From the NCBI GenBank assembly GCA_030435675.1, contig CM059625.1:9548001-9612000 (forward strand): DNA of 64,000 nucleotides. The letters run 5' to 3'. Under the pieces are notes generated by a model. The model saw only the letters and a list, made by a program, of their open reading frames with translations. It was not told where the DNA came from and searched no databases. The translations under genes were made by a program, and so were the position numbers. The stretch comes from Steinernema hermaphroditum (lineage: Eukaryota; Nematoda; Chromadorea; Rhabditida; Steinernematidae). This document shows, piece after piece, positions 61,929-64,000 of the stretch. Position 1 is the stretch's first letter. Each line of letters begins with the position of its first letter.

Positions 61929-62914
61929 CATTTCCTTTGTTTTTAGCTGTTCATTTAAAATCTTTATGTTTGTATTCATGATACAAGTCGGAGTCGAAGA
62001 CGGGGAACAGAGGAAAAGGAAATGACAGTTCGGAAGAGAATAACTTAACGAACACCTCATCAAGGGCCATTCCATCTAAATATTCGTTTTCGTTATGGGC
62101 TTAACGATCAATGTTGATTACACCATGTGAAGGAGTGAAAGGAGAAAAGGAAATGCGGAGGTTTTGAGCTTTGTCAGAAGAGGGAGAGCGCGGTAGTTTA
62201 ACGAGCGGAGAGGGCAAGTGAGCTTGTCAAGAGTGACTAGGGCCGTTGGAAAATCTGCGCACTCGCTTAAATCAAATAAGAAAGATATAAATCTGACTAG
62301 ATTTGCGTGGAAAGACTTGTGAGTTGTGAATATCGCGGAAGGCATTGGCAGTGGCACGCACTGTGATGCAAGTACAACTCTGGCGCTCATGGAAGTAGAG
62401 AACGGATAAGACGAAGACACTGGGTTACTTTGGGAAACTGATACAAGTATATAGTGGGACATTTTGTATTTTGAAAGAAATCACACTGTATTGTGCACTT
62501 AAACTCGGGCAGCTCGATTTGCCACCTTGGCAGTTTTGTATTGAGTCGACGCAAGTGAACTCAACGAACAAATGACAAATTGGACAAATGAATAACAGGA
62601 GCACCATTGATTAAGAGAGACCATTTTAACCAGCACATTGAGGAACGAAAGTAGGCAGAAGAGACCATAATCGGCAGAGTGCCAAGTCTCACGAGCCGTT
62701 TATAAGCCGAAACTTGGCATCGTAGCTGAAGAGAATTATACAAAAGTGAAGTAGCCGTCCGACTTCCGTCGTTTTTTGCCTCTTGTCGGATTCGAGCCAT
62801 CGAATTGTGGCTTCGCCCTGCAATTTAGTTCGATCTATTACGAAATTGCCAAGTTCTTTAACTGATTTCTAGTCACACGACACTACACCTCACAACCACG
62901 AAATGAAACTTATT
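61929..62914. other. Intergenic: between convergent MATH-RING and innexin genes
   Basis: About 1 kb between convergent genes. No gene supported on either strand. Confidence 0.4.
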
Positions 62915-63868
62915 TTACCTTGTTTGGCCTAACAGCCATGTTTTGAAGTTTGCGTCCAGTTTCGCTGGACTTTGCCCTGCGCCTGCTTCAAACATTTCTA
63001 TCGGACTCTTCCGCACTCTGTCGTTGAAATTGTGCCACAGGGCGACAACAAGCTCAGTTGCCATGATGTCTCCTGCATGGGCACTGATCATTCGCATGCA
63101 GAAGACACCGTCGAATCCCAGAAACTTGTGAACAAATTTCTTCACAGACTGCCTGTCTGTTGCGAGATCGGTGGCTCTGAGATACTTACGCACAAATTTC
63201 ATATGCTAAATAGGTGATGTACAGTTTCTGCTTAGGCGTGCTAGCTCACCTGTCCTGGAAGAAACGAAATGAGCAACCAGTGACCCATTGAAAACACAGA
63301 GACTATAGAGACCATGAAAAACCAAAACCAAAGGAAAAGGAATATTTTTTCGTTGAACATGTTGATCATCAACACACACTGCACTGTGTGGTGATGGACG
63401 TTACCGAGAACTCTCACCTAGATGACTATACTGCAAAAACGAGCATGCCTTTAGGGTCTTACCTCGAAGTCGCACATTGTCACCCGTGGAAAATTGCCGC
63501 TCACTTCCCATTCACGGCCGTTCAGCAGATCCTTTAGAATGTGAAACCCGTAGAAGAGGTTGTCGGTTCCGAGAAAAGTGTTTAGCAGGAAGATCTGCCC
63601 GACAACATTGAAAAGGTAGAGCAACTTGATGAACACGTAGAGGCAGGTAACATAGGATCCCCAACGTTTACCGACACACAATCCCGACACATCGGTGACC
63701 TAGAAACATTTTTAGAATTATTTAAATCTGCTATATAAAATACCTCTCGTTGAATTTCGAGGGCATCCTCCATGTGACCCGCAATAGTTTGCACAGTAGC
63801 TGCCCTCGCATCGGCATCCATCATTCGGGCGTCGCATGCCATTTGCGTCAGACTCTGCACGTTAATTC
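62915..63868 (-). CDS. Innexin (gap-junction protein), C-terminal part, cut by right window edge
   Basis: Innexins form invertebrate gap junctions and hemichannels with four membrane helices per subunit. Visible exons, from 63868 leftward: cytosolic-loop helix ([16 protein letters not shown]); [20 protein letters not shown] into the third helix; [44 protein letters not shown] and an HHHTVQC-type second extracellular loop; then NMFNEKIFF, a fourth helix ending [13 protein letters not shown], and [13 protein letters not shown]. The C-terminal tail ends [10 protein letters not shown] before a TAA at 62915-62917. Features resemble the nematode UNC-7/UNC-9 group. The N terminus, helices 1-2 and the first extracellular loop are right of position 64000; 63869-64000 is intron. 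Confidence 0.93.
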
Positions 63869-64000
63869 CTAAAGAAGATAGCTTTAAATTAGAAGTGTGC
63901 TCATCAAATATTCATCATTCCAATTGCCAATAAATGAAAAATGAATTTGCGAGTAACTGATGACGAATCCAGCAGGCAAGGTTTAAATTCGAACTGTTAC

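Overview
The window is nuclear DNA of an animal, almost certainly a nematode. Coding regions are cut into many short exons by very small introns, usually 43-50 bp. The gene set is metazoan with nematode marks: a SYD-2-type liprin-alpha, a ShKT domain, an innexin, a TWK-type two-pore K+ channel and a secreted lipocalin-like protein. Compact introns, moderate GC by eye and retained genes such as FGFRL1 and a complete SID1-family gene would suit a clade I (Trichuris/Trichinella-side) nematode. That placement is inference; the nematode call is firmer. No rRNA, CRISPR array, intact transposon or convincing tRNA was seen.

Layout. 1-2930 (-): 5' part of liprin-alpha (syd-2), running off the left edge. 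4418-6292 (+): MYND-SET (SMYD) protein. 6922-8458 (+): MKK4-type MAP2K, convergent with an SGK kinase at 8908-10510 (-). 12347-14221 (-): CUB + C-type lectin membrane protein. 15708-17924 (+): K2P channel with a possible alternative last exon at 18125-18341. 18578-20887 (+): 4CL-like acyl-CoA ligase, convergent with TBCEL at 21173-22673 (-). 23592-24617 (-): TXNDC12/ERp18 homologue with a Lys/Glu-rich tail ending KTEL. 24618-29760: about 5 kb without a gene. 29761-33697 (+): FGFRL1, including a small signal-peptide exon placed about 1.9 kb upstream of the rest. 34193-36841 (-): secreted lipocalin-like protein. 37330-38188 (+): WDR91 N-terminal half without WD repeats. 38648-41877 (+): SID1/SIDT membrane protein. 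42384-43996 (+): secreted EGF + ShKT + nitrobindin-like protein. 44095-44754 (-): acireductone dioxygenase. 44971-46681 (-): ATG13. 47349-47879 (-): TMEM230. 48735-52777 (+): nuclear protein with a QSER1/PRR12-type DUF4211 domain. 54971-61303 (+): MATH + coiled coil + RING protein. 62915-63868 (-): 3' part of an innexin, continuing past the right edge.

The genes do not form one pathway. Loose themes are signalling (MKK4, SGK, FGFRL1), endolysosome/autophagy (WDR91, SIDT, ATG13, TMEM230), synapse and excitability (liprin-alpha, K2P, innexin), and secreted or ER proteins. The most notable observations are a 61-bp intronic insertion in the SIDT gene assembled from three nearby template copies, four short GC-AG introns, the MATH-RING and EGF-ShKT-nitrobindin architectures, the shortened WDR91, and the distant first exon of FGFRL1.
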